The notes beneath the pieces are model-generated. The model made no database searches. It saw only the letters and a program-made list of their open reading frames with translations, and had not been told where the DNA came from. The translations under genes were made by a program, and so were the position numbers. From assembly GCF_015550595.1 (NCBI RefSeq), contig NZ_JADNBB010000016.1, forward strand, positions 62,001 to 126,000: 64,000 bases of DNA. The letters run 5' to 3'. The stretch comes from Parabacteroides goldsteinii (GTDB lineage Bacteria > Bacteroidota > Bacteroidia > Bacteroidales > Tannerellaceae). This document shows positions 44,295-51,486 of this stretch, one piece after another (within the stretch, counting starts at the first letter, position 1; each line of letters opens with the position of its first letter).

Positions 44295-44369
44295 AAATTA
44301 AATATATTATATCTGGATTTAAACTATCTGTCCATCCTCTGAATTTATTAACACCATAAAAACAACCGT

Positions 44370-44402
44370 CCTTCCGCTGCCAGATCGACTAGTAGCGGAA
44401 GG
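44370..44402 (-). terminator. Terminator hairpin after the HU-like gene
   Basis: Arms CCTTCCGCT (44370-44378) and AGCGGAAGG (44394-44402) pair exactly. On the minus strand the stem is followed by GGTTGTTTTT, fitting an intrinsic terminator 25 bp past the HU-like stop. It would separate the M15/HU cassette from the genes downstream. Confidence 0.7.
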
Positions 44403-44426
44403 TACAAAACCCAATTAAACCATCCC

Positions 44427-44885
44427 TCACTCTATCACCGGTCTATCATCATCATCGCCACCCGGAGCCGGGTCTTGATCTTCAGTATCAGGGGAAAGTT
44501 CGATCCACTCCAGTTCGTCGCTCTCTACCAAGGCACGGCTATATGTTCCATTGGACATACGAGTACGTTCGGGGATAAACTCTACACGAACGGCTTGTAC
44601 TTGCTTACTGAAATTGAAATCCTTTACATCTTTCACTCCTTTCGTGTCAAGTACGTAGCGAAAATAGCCGAGGCCTTTGATGTGGACACTCTTACCCTGC
44701 GACATGCGGGTGTGCATCACGCCAGAGATATCGCCCAGTACAGCCTGAACGTCCGAGTTGCTTACTGTGGAAATTTTCGACAGGTCTTTGGCGATTGTTT
44801 CTGTTTCTACAGGCTTACCCTGCACGATAGCACGGGGATAATACACCCCTTGCTGCTTGTTGAACGATTTCTTGTAAAATGGCAT
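44427..44885 (-). CDS. HU-like DNA-binding protein with acidic tail GGDDDDRPVIE
   Basis: The 152-residue protein starts MPFYKKSFNKQQGVYYPRAIVQ, the opening of the Bacteroidales HU-like group that is longer than canonical HU. The core contains VSNSDVQAVLGDISGVMHTRMSQGKSVHIKGLGYFRY and QAVRVEFIPERTRM, matching the HU dimer fold. The last 20 residues form an acidic, Gly-rich tail ending GGDDDDRPVIE, nearly the same as in the DUF6261-like protein at 14184. It lies inside the injection-system locus, downstream of an M15 peptidase and of three 22-bp-spaced dyads, and is followed by its own terminator. HU-like plus cell-wall hydrolase pairs are common in Bacteroidales; why one is here is unknown. 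Confidence 0.85.
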   Translation of the reverse strand: MPFYKKSFNKQQGVYYPRAIVQGKPVETETIAKDLSKISTVSNSDVQAVLGDISGVMHTRMSQGKSVHIKGLGYFRYVLDTKGVKDVKDFNFSKQVQAVRVEFIPERTRMSNGTYSRALVESDELEWIELSPDTEDQDPAPGGDDDDRPVIE

Positions 44886-44906
44886 AACTTTTCTGTTTTA
44901 AGTTTG

Positions 44907-44989
44907 CAAATATGTTAATTTCTCAATACGCCGAATCGAGGTGTTCAATATGCCGTATTGTGCTCCTCAATACGGCATATTGAGAAAGA
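44907..44989. promoter_or_regulatory. Three dyads on a 22-bp period in the HU-like promoter region
   Basis: 15-bp quasi-palindromes start at 44924 (CAATACGCCGAATCG, right half decayed), 44946 (CAATATGCCGTATTG) and 44968 (CAATACGGCATATTG), exactly 22 bp apart. Units 2 and 3 also pair with each other as 16-bp arms (44945-44960 and 44968-44983). A near -7 element (CATATTTG on the minus strand, 44907-44914) lies 22 bp before the HU-like start, so the array overlaps the expected -33 region. Confidence 0.8.
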
Positions 44990-45041
44990 CAGTTCAGCCT
45001 TACGGTTTTTCGCCGGATTTATACATCCTGATATAGTCCGT

Positions 45042-45524
45042 TTACTTGGTCATAGGGCAATATCCACCATCTATCATGGAAAGGAATTCGCGACGCTGTT
45101 CGTCGTGCGGACTTTTGTAACCAACATGCATCCAGTTCGGAACCCCGTTCTTGTTTTCTTTTTCGGAAATCAGCTGGTCGAACGGATGGTTGGAGAGAAA
45201 ATCACGACAAAAATGCTTGAATTCTATCATATGACCATTCGTCGGAACCAGATCGAAGGCATAGCCGTAACAATGCGCGGATGTCTTCGAACCGTGGACG
45301 GCGGCATTAAGCGCCGGGCTGCGATAACCGGACGAGATACTAATACCTTCTTTGCCGAGCTTGACTTTACGGCAATAAACTCCCCATGCCTCACGTAGTG
45401 GGTCTAGTAATGCTTCTATGCTTTCCACGATATGTGCCTCATGTTCTGCATTCGGCGTATTGTCAATGCCTTTGTCTTTTGCTGTGGCAGAATATGTACA
45501 TTCTTCAAGAGTAAAATATTTCAT
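45042..45524 (-). CDS. Peptidase M15-like peptidoglycan hydrolase
   Basis: The 160-residue protein is a compact M15 (D-Ala-D-Ala carboxypeptidase/L-Ala-D-Glu endopeptidase) domain. Zinc ligands are His84 and Asp91 in SAHCYGYAFDL and His133 in WMHVGY; the SSGYRSPALNAAV segment (64-76) is also diagnostic. It has no signal peptide, like phage endolysins. Within an injection-system locus it could act as a lysin that frees assembled particles from the cell, or be carried with the particle to cut target wall; both are inference. No holin gene was recognised. It sits 32 bp after gp25 and precedes the HU-like gene. Confidence 0.92.
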   Translation of the reverse strand: MKYFTLEECTYSATAKDKGIDNTPNAEHEAHIVESIEALLDPLREAWGVYCRKVKLGKEGISISSGYRSPALNAAVHGSKTSAHCYGYAFDLVPTNGHMIEFKHFCRDFLSNHPFDQLISEKENKNGVPNWMHVGYKSPHDEQRREFLSMIDGGYCPMTK

Positions 45525-45556
45525 AATTCAAATCTATTAGTGAATAGTATAACACA

Positions 45557-45976
45557 TCATATATTCGTTCCTTCATTCAAATAAAACGGGTACACCATAT
45601 TATTCCGGCTATTGGTCCGAATAACGGTATACGTTAATTGTATCAACAGCATCCCCTCATCCGGCCGTTCTTCAAAAGAGACATCCTCGAGCGTGATACG
45701 CGGTTCGAAGAGAGTGATGGCCCGGGTGATGTCGTTGCGCATACGGATGGTGACAGCCATATTGATCGGCTCGAAGGCATAACGACGTAGCGGGCAACCG
45801 TAGTCGTAACGATTTACCCGTTCGCCCGGTGAGGTGCTGAACAGGATATGCAGGCTTTCCTCGATATCCTTCTCGTAGGCCGACATCTTCACACCATCCT
45901 TCGTCAGTTTGGGCAGGAAGCTCCAGCCTTTACCCAGAAAGGCGTTGTTGTCCAATAAAGTATCCAGCTCATCCAT
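45557..45976 (-). CDS. gp25-like baseplate protein (Pvc9/Afp9-like)
   Basis: The 139-residue protein has the gp25/lysozyme-like baseplate pattern: GKGWSFLPKLTKDGVKMSAYEKDIEESLHILFSTSPGERVNRYDYGCPLRRYAFEP. Here FSTSPGER and YGCPL are the family hallmarks. It links the baseplate to the first sheath ring in contractile systems. It follows the PAAR gene by 4 bp. Confidence 0.93.
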   Translation of the reverse strand: MDELDTLLDNNAFLGKGWSFLPKLTKDGVKMSAYEKDIEESLHILFSTSPGERVNRYDYGCPLRRYAFEPINMAVTIRMRNDITRAITLFEPRITLEDVSFEERPDEGMLLIQLTYTVIRTNSRNNMVYPFYLNEGTNI

Positions 45977-45980
45977 CTAT

Positions 45981-46283
45981 TTATCCTCCTATCATTACCG
46001 TGGGACATCCTGTGACTATCGTGCCACCATGCGCGGTGCTGTCGCCCATCCGGGCTGCCGGTCTTCCGCCTATCAAGACCGTGGAAGAACCTTTTATGAT
46101 CGTATCCGGCGGCCCCACGCAGACGCACATATCACCTACGACGGCTGCCGGCACTTTCCCTATCAGTACATTTGGCACACATGGCCCTGCTATCGGGCCG
46201 CCTACATGCGGTATCGGCGAGGGAAACGCCGGGGTTTGCATCGGGCAGGTGTGCATATCGGTTATTCTTGCTGCCGGTGGCAT
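45981..46283 (-). CDS. PAAR-domain tip protein (Pvc10/Afp10-like)
   Basis: The 100-residue protein is a minimal PAAR domain: MPPAARITDMHTCPMQTP, two glycine-rich beta repeats (VLIGKVPAAVVGDMCVCVGPP and VLIGGRPAARMGDSTAHGG) and conserved His/Cys that would bind the tip metal (His12, Cys14, His84). It caps the spike and sharpens it for membrane piercing. It lies directly after the spike gene and has no fused toxin domain. Confidence 0.94.
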   Translation of the reverse strand: MPPAARITDMHTCPMQTPAFPSPIPHVGGPIAGPCVPNVLIGKVPAAVVGDMCVCVGPPDTIIKGSSTVLIGGRPAARMGDSTAHGGTIVTGCPTVMIGG

Positions 46284-46323
46284 ATTGTCCTCCTTTTCTT
46301 ATCCATAAATTCTCAATTTTCCA

Positions 46324-48099
46324 TTAATTAATCATGACCATCGCTCCCTTGACCGTAGTCTGCCCCGAAGCCGAGAGTTCCGCAGTTGCATTTCCCTTGA
46401 CGGATGCGCCCACTTTCGCCTGTATCTTCACATTCATTCCTTCAAGGCTGACATCCGACTTGGCTGTACCGCTGATTTTCGAAATGGCATCCATCGTAAT
46501 GGCACCTTTGGCTTTCAACACTATATCTTTGGAAGACGATAACGTAATGCCGTCCTTGTTCATACTTATCTCGTTCTTATGCTGGTCGGTCAGACGGATA
46601 TGCTTTCCGTCGTCATTGATTTCTACCTTGTTGTTTCCGGGGGTGGAGACTGTTATGATCTTCTTTTCCTCGTCGAACTCAATACGCATCTTCTCGCGGG
46701 TAACGATAGCTTTTGTGTTGTTCTTTGCTTCATATTCGTAAGGCGGCTTATGTTTTTCACCGTACAGTGCGCCAAGTATGACAGGGTGACCGGGGTCTTG
46801 GTTCATAAAACCTATCATCACCTCGTCTCCCGATTCGGGAAGGAAGAAGCTGCCCATCCCGTTCGTGCCGTACATCGTGGATAGACGTGCCCACAAGAGC
46901 TGGCTTTTACCGTTCAGCCAGGGCAGTTCCACCTGTATACGGTATTCTTTCAGCGGATCGCCATCGAGTTTCTTCACTACTGCCGCATGAAGTCCTTGCA
47001 AGCCGGGCAGGAAACCGGAGGCGGAAGACGACACCACATCCGTCTCGTCGGTGATATTCAGGGGAGATACACCCGCACCTGCTTCGGTAATCCATTCGTT
47101 ATCTTCTATGGTATGCGTCACTGAGCCAACAAACAGGTTACCATTAAAACGTTTACCCAGGCCTTTCAATTCGATGATGCAACCGGGAATGACATTGGCC
47201 GAGCCATAGAAACTGCACGAACCCTGATAACGTGCCAATCCGGCTTTCAAGGCCATACTGTCCGCCCATTGCTTCAGCGCCTTTTCATCAGTCGGCGCAT
47301 CGGTTTGCAACAATAGGCTGTCACCTGTAGCAATGTTTTTCGGCTGTAAATCGCCCTGCTTATTAAGTGAAGGTGCAGAAGCTGAAACCTTGACGGCTTT
47401 CTGCGTCTTGGGAGACCAGGATACCGCTTCGTACTGCGTGAACTGGTCGCCTGCAGAGAGTTCGAGGTCGAAGGATATCAAGTCGGAACCATAGGTTACA
47501 GTCAATACCGGTGATGCACTTACCTCGGGTTTCTTCACCTGAATAGTGCTTCCGCTGGCGAAAACAAACAAACCGTTGGCATCCGCACGGGAAAGTGCAA
47601 AGTCCCAATCGGAACAGTAATACTGCACCAGCGTGGGATGTTGGTAAGGCGTAGCATCTACTTTGATACTGCCATAAGCAGACAATACTTCCTTGATGAT
47701 GTCACTGTCCGCTTTTTTTTCGAAGATACGGTTCTTGCGTCCCTGCGTGGCAGGATAGGCATTGTCTCGGCATTCCACCACCATATATGAACGAAGATCC
47801 TTGCCGATGATGACACGCAGGCCGGTGATAATACCTTCGAACAGGGTATCTTCTTTTTCGGTATCACCTGCATTCAGCCGGATCGAGTTGCCCGGTTTCA
47901 GAAGGTCGGCATCGCTTTCGTCGAAGGTCTGCTTGTCCATATTACCTGCGTTGAACCTCAGGGTAGCTTTACCGATACGGTTCAGTTCCAGGCGTACCGT
48001 AGCCGATACCAGCGCATAATTATCTTTCAGCTTAGTCCCGTTACAGTAGACAGAACAGGATAATACACGATCTTTAGCGATTGAAGGTGAATTTGCCAT
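46324..48099 (-). CDS. VgrG-like spike protein (Pvc8/Afp8-like, gp27-gp5 fusion)
   Basis: The 591-residue protein has the gp27-like part (1-about 370; SVYCNGTKLKDNYALVSATV, VVECRDNAYPATQGRKNRIF), the OB-fold gp5 part (about 375-455; YRIQVELPWLNGKSQLLWARLSTMYGTNGMGSFFLPESGDEVMIGFMNQDPGHPVILGALYG) and a C-terminal beta-prism needle of repeated short strands (about 470-591). The trimer forms the central hub and spike beneath the tube and receives the PAAR tip. The gene precedes PAAR by 40 bp and follows the LysM gene by 6 bp. Confidence 0.94.
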   Translation of the reverse strand: MANSPSIAKDRVLSCSVYCNGTKLKDNYALVSATVRLELNRIGKATLRFNAGNMDKQTFDESDADLLKPGNSIRLNAGDTEKEDTLFEGIITGLRVIIGKDLRSYMVVECRDNAYPATQGRKNRIFEKKADSDIIKEVLSAYGSIKVDATPYQHPTLVQYYCSDWDFALSRADANGLFVFASGSTIQVKKPEVSASPVLTVTYGSDLISFDLELSAGDQFTQYEAVSWSPKTQKAVKVSASAPSLNKQGDLQPKNIATGDSLLLQTDAPTDEKALKQWADSMALKAGLARYQGSCSFYGSANVIPGCIIELKGLGKRFNGNLFVGSVTHTIEDNEWITEAGAGVSPLNITDETDVVSSSASGFLPGLQGLHAAVVKKLDGDPLKEYRIQVELPWLNGKSQLLWARLSTMYGTNGMGSFFLPESGDEVMIGFMNQDPGHPVILGALYGEKHKPPYEYEAKNNTKAIVTREKMRIEFDEEKKIITVSTPGNNKVEINDDGKHIRLTDQHKNEISMNKDGITLSSSKDIVLKAKGAITMDAISKISGTAKSDVSLEGMNVKIQAKVGASVKGNATAELSASGQTTVKGAMVMIN

Positions 48100-48105
48100 A
48101 ATTTT

Positions 48106-48768
48106 TTATTCTTTTTTTAGCATCGGCAACAGTATCTGTGTGCCGGCAGACACATTCCTGTAACCGTTGAGGTTATTAAATCGAGCGACCTGCCCCACCA
48201 GGAGAGGATCACCGTATATCTCGTCGCAAAGAGCAGCCAGGGTCTGGTCCTCTCTCAACGTAATCAGCCGCGATACGTCGGGCGAACGTTTCGAAAAACG
48301 TTTCTTCTCTTCCTTTTGGCTGCAATAGCCGGTCAGCGTCACTTTCAGGTCAGCGCGAAGCGGGATACCGTCCGGATCGAACAAGCTGTATTCCGTTTCA
48401 AGCGTCTTGAGCTGGCCGTAAAACGATATGTCGCCATACTGTACCTTGACAAACGAAGGGCGGTGACCATCTCTGTTGTAAAAGTACAGGCGTTCTTCGA
48501 TCTCGTTAACCATATTGCGCACAGGCTTCTTCAAATCGTCTTCCTCCATGGCATTGGTCATGTCGAGCAGACACTCGAAGTAGAGGGTTTCCGGACGGTA
48601 ACGCACATAAACGTTCGATCCGTTCAGGCTGCCCAACTGCCTGTCCTCCGCATAACGGATTCCTTTGGTGAGCTTCACCTTGTCCGGGTTGATAGGCAGT
48701 TCCAGTACCGATTTGTATTCGCTGCCGAAACTGTCGTCCGTATAGGCTGTCAGCGTCATTTTTCCCAT
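48106..48768 (-). CDS. LysM-containing tube-initiator/baseplate hub protein (Pvc7/Afp7-like)
   Basis: The 220-residue protein has an N-terminal CIS-tube-like domain (about 1-150, LPINPDKVKLTKGI, TLYFECLLDMTNAM, FVKVQYGDISFYGQLKTLETEYSLFDPDGIPLRADLKVTLTGY) and a C-terminal LysM-like domain (about 170-218: REDQTLAALCDEIYGDPLLVGQVARFNNLN, GTQILLP). In Afp/PVC systems this protein joins spike and tube. It is 21 bp after the DUF5908 gene and 6 bp before the spike. Confidence 0.92.
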   Translation of the reverse strand: MGKMTLTAYTDDSFGSEYKSVLELPINPDKVKLTKGIRYAEDRQLGSLNGSNVYVRYRPETLYFECLLDMTNAMEEDDLKKPVRNMVNEIEERLYFYNRDGHRPSFVKVQYGDISFYGQLKTLETEYSLFDPDGIPLRADLKVTLTGYCSQKEEKKRFSKRSPDVSRLITLREDQTLAALCDEIYGDPLLVGQVARFNNLNGYRNVSAGTQILLPMLKKE

Positions 48769-48789
48769 ATCTTCAGTTCTTTATTCTGT

Positions 48790-48972
48790 TTACCGTTCGT
48801 TCCTTTTTCGTTTCCACCGCAGACCGGCAGGCTGATCGCTCTCATAGGCGGTCAACCTGTCCAATACACGGTCTTCTATCTTTCGGACGATCTCTTGCGA
48901 AATCTCCGCCTCTGTGATGATGCGTTTCTCCACCACAGTACGGATGCGCATTTCCTTGATGACAACAGGCAT
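48790..48972 (-). CDS. DUF5908 small injection-system protein
   Basis: The 60-residue protein begins MPVVIKEMRIRTVVEKR and fits DUF5908, a short family found beside tube genes in contractile injection loci. The middle is helical and charged (ISQEIVRKIEDRVLDRL) and the C-terminus is very basic. Its start lies 3 bp after the second tube gene stop, so it is translated with it. Its role is unknown; in the standard order it occupies the Afp6-like slot. Confidence 0.83.
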   Translation of the reverse strand: MPVVIKEMRIRTVVEKRIITEAEISQEIVRKIEDRVLDRLTAYESDQPAGLRWKRKRNER

Positions 48973-48975
48973 TGT

Positions 48976-49455
48976 CTACCGGATATTTGTTATACGTTTC
49001 AAACTGTTGCAGGCCATTACAATAGATTCCGTCACCAACTTGCCTTCCATAGCGTTCATTCCGCTCATATCCCACTGTATAGGATAAGCATGCCTACCCA
49101 ACCAGCCGGCAAGGGGATTTCCATCCTTATCCAGAAGTTTAATGACCATGTCATAAGCCTTAAGTTTCCTGTTTCTGTTTTCCAAGTAACCAAAACACTC
49201 ATTCATCCATTCTGTAAACGGTTCTGAAAGAGGCTCCAGAGAACGCTTAAGTGTTATATTACCATGTGATGAACCTTTAGGAATCTTGACACGTACAGTA
49301 CTATCGTCATGAACTTCTTCTGTTTGAAGTTGCATATTCAGCCCTTGCACTTCCATGAACGAAGCCTTGAAATGCTCGCTTTGCCATTGAAAGTCCACAC
49401 GAAAATGAAACTCTACGGGCGGTATCCATTCTGTTTGGTCCTGCTTCTTCGCCAT
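48976..49455 (-). CDS. Inner tube protein 2 (gp19/Hcp-like, Pvc5-like)
   Basis: The 159-residue protein has the T4 gp19-like tube fold: PPVEFHFRVDFQ, SFMEVQGLNMQLQTEEV, SSHGNITLKRSLEPLSEPFTEWMNECF, VIKLLDKDGNPLAGWLGRHAYPIQWDMSGMNAMEGKLVTESIVMACN. It is a paralog of the tube gene just upstream (1-bp gap). In Afp/PVC such second tube proteins form the first ring on the spike. The small gap and matching layout support this. Confidence 0.92.
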   Translation of the reverse strand: MAKKQDQTEWIPPVEFHFRVDFQWQSEHFKASFMEVQGLNMQLQTEEVHDDSTVRVKIPKGSSHGNITLKRSLEPLSEPFTEWMNECFGYLENRNRKLKAYDMVIKLLDKDGNPLAGWLGRHAYPIQWDMSGMNAMEGKLVTESIVMACNSLKRITNIR

Positions 49456-49456
49456 A

Positions 49457-49918
49457 TTACTTAACAGTTACCCCTTCATTTGCCAATACCAGTGTTTCCA
49501 TCGAGGGAGAATTACTATCGGACTTAAAGCCTTCAACAGTGATCTTCTTCGGCCATGCGTTTGTCACTTCCCATGTCTTAACCGGAGATCCAGACTCGTC
49601 CAACAGGCTGATAGTGACAGTTTCACGCTGGATAATGTTCTGTTTTACCTTATTGAACCAGTCCCACATGGCTTTTTCGTCCTTGAATATGCCTTTCTTC
49701 AGTGTTACGTCGCCTGACTTTCGTAGTCCGGGCATTTTCAATTTAGTGAATATCGGGCTATCACCGGCGCGATACTCTATAGCTTCATACTCTGCGTCAA
49801 GACCGGAAACCTCATTACAAGAAAGATCTCCTACGTTGGTTATTGATACTTTGAAATAAAAACCTGGCAACGGCCATGCTTGCGTACTTGCACTCTGTGC
49901 TGATCCATCATCTGCCAT
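49457..49918 (-). CDS. Inner tube protein 1 (gp19/Hcp-like, Pvc1-like)
   Basis: The 153-residue protein shows the main tube-protein pattern: WPLPGFYFKVSI, CNEVSGLDAEYEAIEYRAGDSP, KMPGLRKSGDVTLKKGIFKDEKAMWDWFNKVKQN, VTISLLDESGSPVKTWEVTNAWPKKITVEGFKSDSNSPSMETLVLANEGV. It should polymerise as stacked hexamers to make the tube through which cargo passes. It lies 44 bp after the second sheath gene. Two copies of the tube family in tandem are normal in this class. Confidence 0.94.
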   Translation of the reverse strand: MADDGSAQSASTQAWPLPGFYFKVSITNVGDLSCNEVSGLDAEYEAIEYRAGDSPIFTKLKMPGLRKSGDVTLKKGIFKDEKAMWDWFNKVKQNIIQRETVTISLLDESGSPVKTWEVTNAWPKKITVEGFKSDSNSPSMETLVLANEGVTVK

Positions 49919-49962
49919 AATGTACTGATTTTAAATTGTTATTTTTCTTTGTTTTATTAAAT

Positions 49963-51459
49963 TCAACTCTTTTGCATCTGTTGCTGGAAAGTGATTTCGA
50001 TAAACTCTGCCGGACGACTTACGGCTACCAATACGGTGATGCGCATAATACCTTCCAATATATCCTCCGGAGTCATCGTATCACCCAGGCCCACATGTAC
50101 CTCAAAAGCATCTTCGGGGCTTGCACCGGCCAGTCCTCCACGTTTCCATACGCTACGCAGGAAGTTCTCGATCATACATTTCATGTTGATCCACGTGTTG
50201 GCATCGTTCGGCTCAAAAACGTAAGCGCGAGCGGCGTTCTTCACTGATTGTTCGAGGAAAGTTATTGTGCGGCGCACATTGATGTAACGCCAGTCCTGCG
50301 AATTTCCGTCCAACGTGCGTGCACCCCATACCTTGATCCCTTCACCGGGAAAGGTACGGATAGCGTTGATAGCCTTTCCGTTCATCGGCATATTCAGATC
50401 TGCCTGCATGGCGTTGTCTATATTTTCTTTCGGCTTATTTACATAGTTGACCGATACGTTCGCAGGGGCTTTCCATACACCGCGCGTATTATCCACCATA
50501 GTATAGATACCGGCCATGGCTGCCGACGGGGGAAGAAGGTTCAGATAGTCTTTCACTTTCTTTGCCAACAGTTTATAAAGTGGCCAGTTTTGTATCAAGG
50601 CGTTATGAAGATCATTTTTGACTTGTTTGACGGCCTTGTCATCCAATACTTTATCTCCGTTCTTTTGAGTCGTTATTTGAGTAAAACATTCGTCAAAATA
50701 TTTCTTCATATTTTCATTCTTATCTAATGCTTCCAAACCGGGAGCTTTCTTCCAGGTTAATATCTCTCCGTCAATATCATTATCCGATAGTACGGATGTT
50801 TCCAGCCACGGATAGTAAGCAGCTCCGTAAGCAAGGAAATTACTGCCTATTTTGGAACGAAAATCATCTATACTTTCTCCATTAGGGATATCAAAGATGG
50901 CAAAACGGTTATATTTGTTGCAATGCGCCAACATCCCTGTATATAAATTCTGGTAACCAGCTTTGTTATACACAGCTTCCGGAATTACCAACATGGTTAT
51001 ATCCTGCACTTTTTTCAATTCTGAAAGGATATTCTCTACAGAGCTTTGGGCAGGCGGGTCGGCTTGATAGTCACCTATGGAAACAATGTAGCATGTTCCG
51101 CCTCCGTTGGCAAAGAATAGTGTCATGTGATAGTATAAGGTGTAATGATTGCCACTAAAAGTAGCCATCAATCCTGATTCCTTGTCTTTATCATACACGT
51201 AAAGAGAGATGTCAGTATCGTCTTTATTTTCATTGGTAACAGACACACTAAACTCTGGAGTAGGCGCACCACCAAAATAATTATAGTACTCTGTCATCGA
51301 TGAAATCCGTACGGGTTTATTCAATAGCGATGTATTTCCATCCTGCGCAGTCTTGGTGAGGCCGATAAAGACCGGTATGGCAGTCTCGGCTTCTACGATT
51401 GAATTACCGAAAGCGTTCTTTTCTTTGATATAAACGCCGGGGGTCTTGTATTCTCCCAT
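49963..51459 (-). CDS. Contractile sheath protein, shorter paralog
   Basis: The 498-residue protein has the phage-tail-sheath pattern: N-terminal GEYKTPGVYIKEKNAFGNSIVEAETAIPVFIG (handshake arm and first strand) and the C-terminal core GKAINAIRTFPGEGIKVWGARTLDGNSQDWRYINVRRTITFLEQSVKN followed by RAYVFEPNDANTWINMKCMIENFLRSVWKRGGLAGASPEDAFEVHVG. Its ends are nearly identical to the longer sheath encoded just upstream, while the middle differs. One sheath forms the body and the other probably a base or end ring. The two genes are 27 bp apart. Confidence 0.95.
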   Translation of the reverse strand: MGEYKTPGVYIKEKNAFGNSIVEAETAIPVFIGLTKTAQDGNTSLLNKPVRISSMTEYYNYFGGAPTPEFSVSVTNENKDDTDISLYVYDKDKESGLMATFSGNHYTLYYHMTLFFANGGGTCYIVSIGDYQADPPAQSSVENILSELKKVQDITMLVIPEAVYNKAGYQNLYTGMLAHCNKYNRFAIFDIPNGESIDDFRSKIGSNFLAYGAAYYPWLETSVLSDNDIDGEILTWKKAPGLEALDKNENMKKYFDECFTQITTQKNGDKVLDDKAVKQVKNDLHNALIQNWPLYKLLAKKVKDYLNLLPPSAAMAGIYTMVDNTRGVWKAPANVSVNYVNKPKENIDNAMQADLNMPMNGKAINAIRTFPGEGIKVWGARTLDGNSQDWRYINVRRTITFLEQSVKNAARAYVFEPNDANTWINMKCMIENFLRSVWKRGGLAGASPEDAFEVHVGLGDTMTPEDILEGIMRITVLVAVSRPAEFIEITFQQQMQKS

Positions 51460-51486
51460 AATATCTTATTTTAATGATGAATATTT

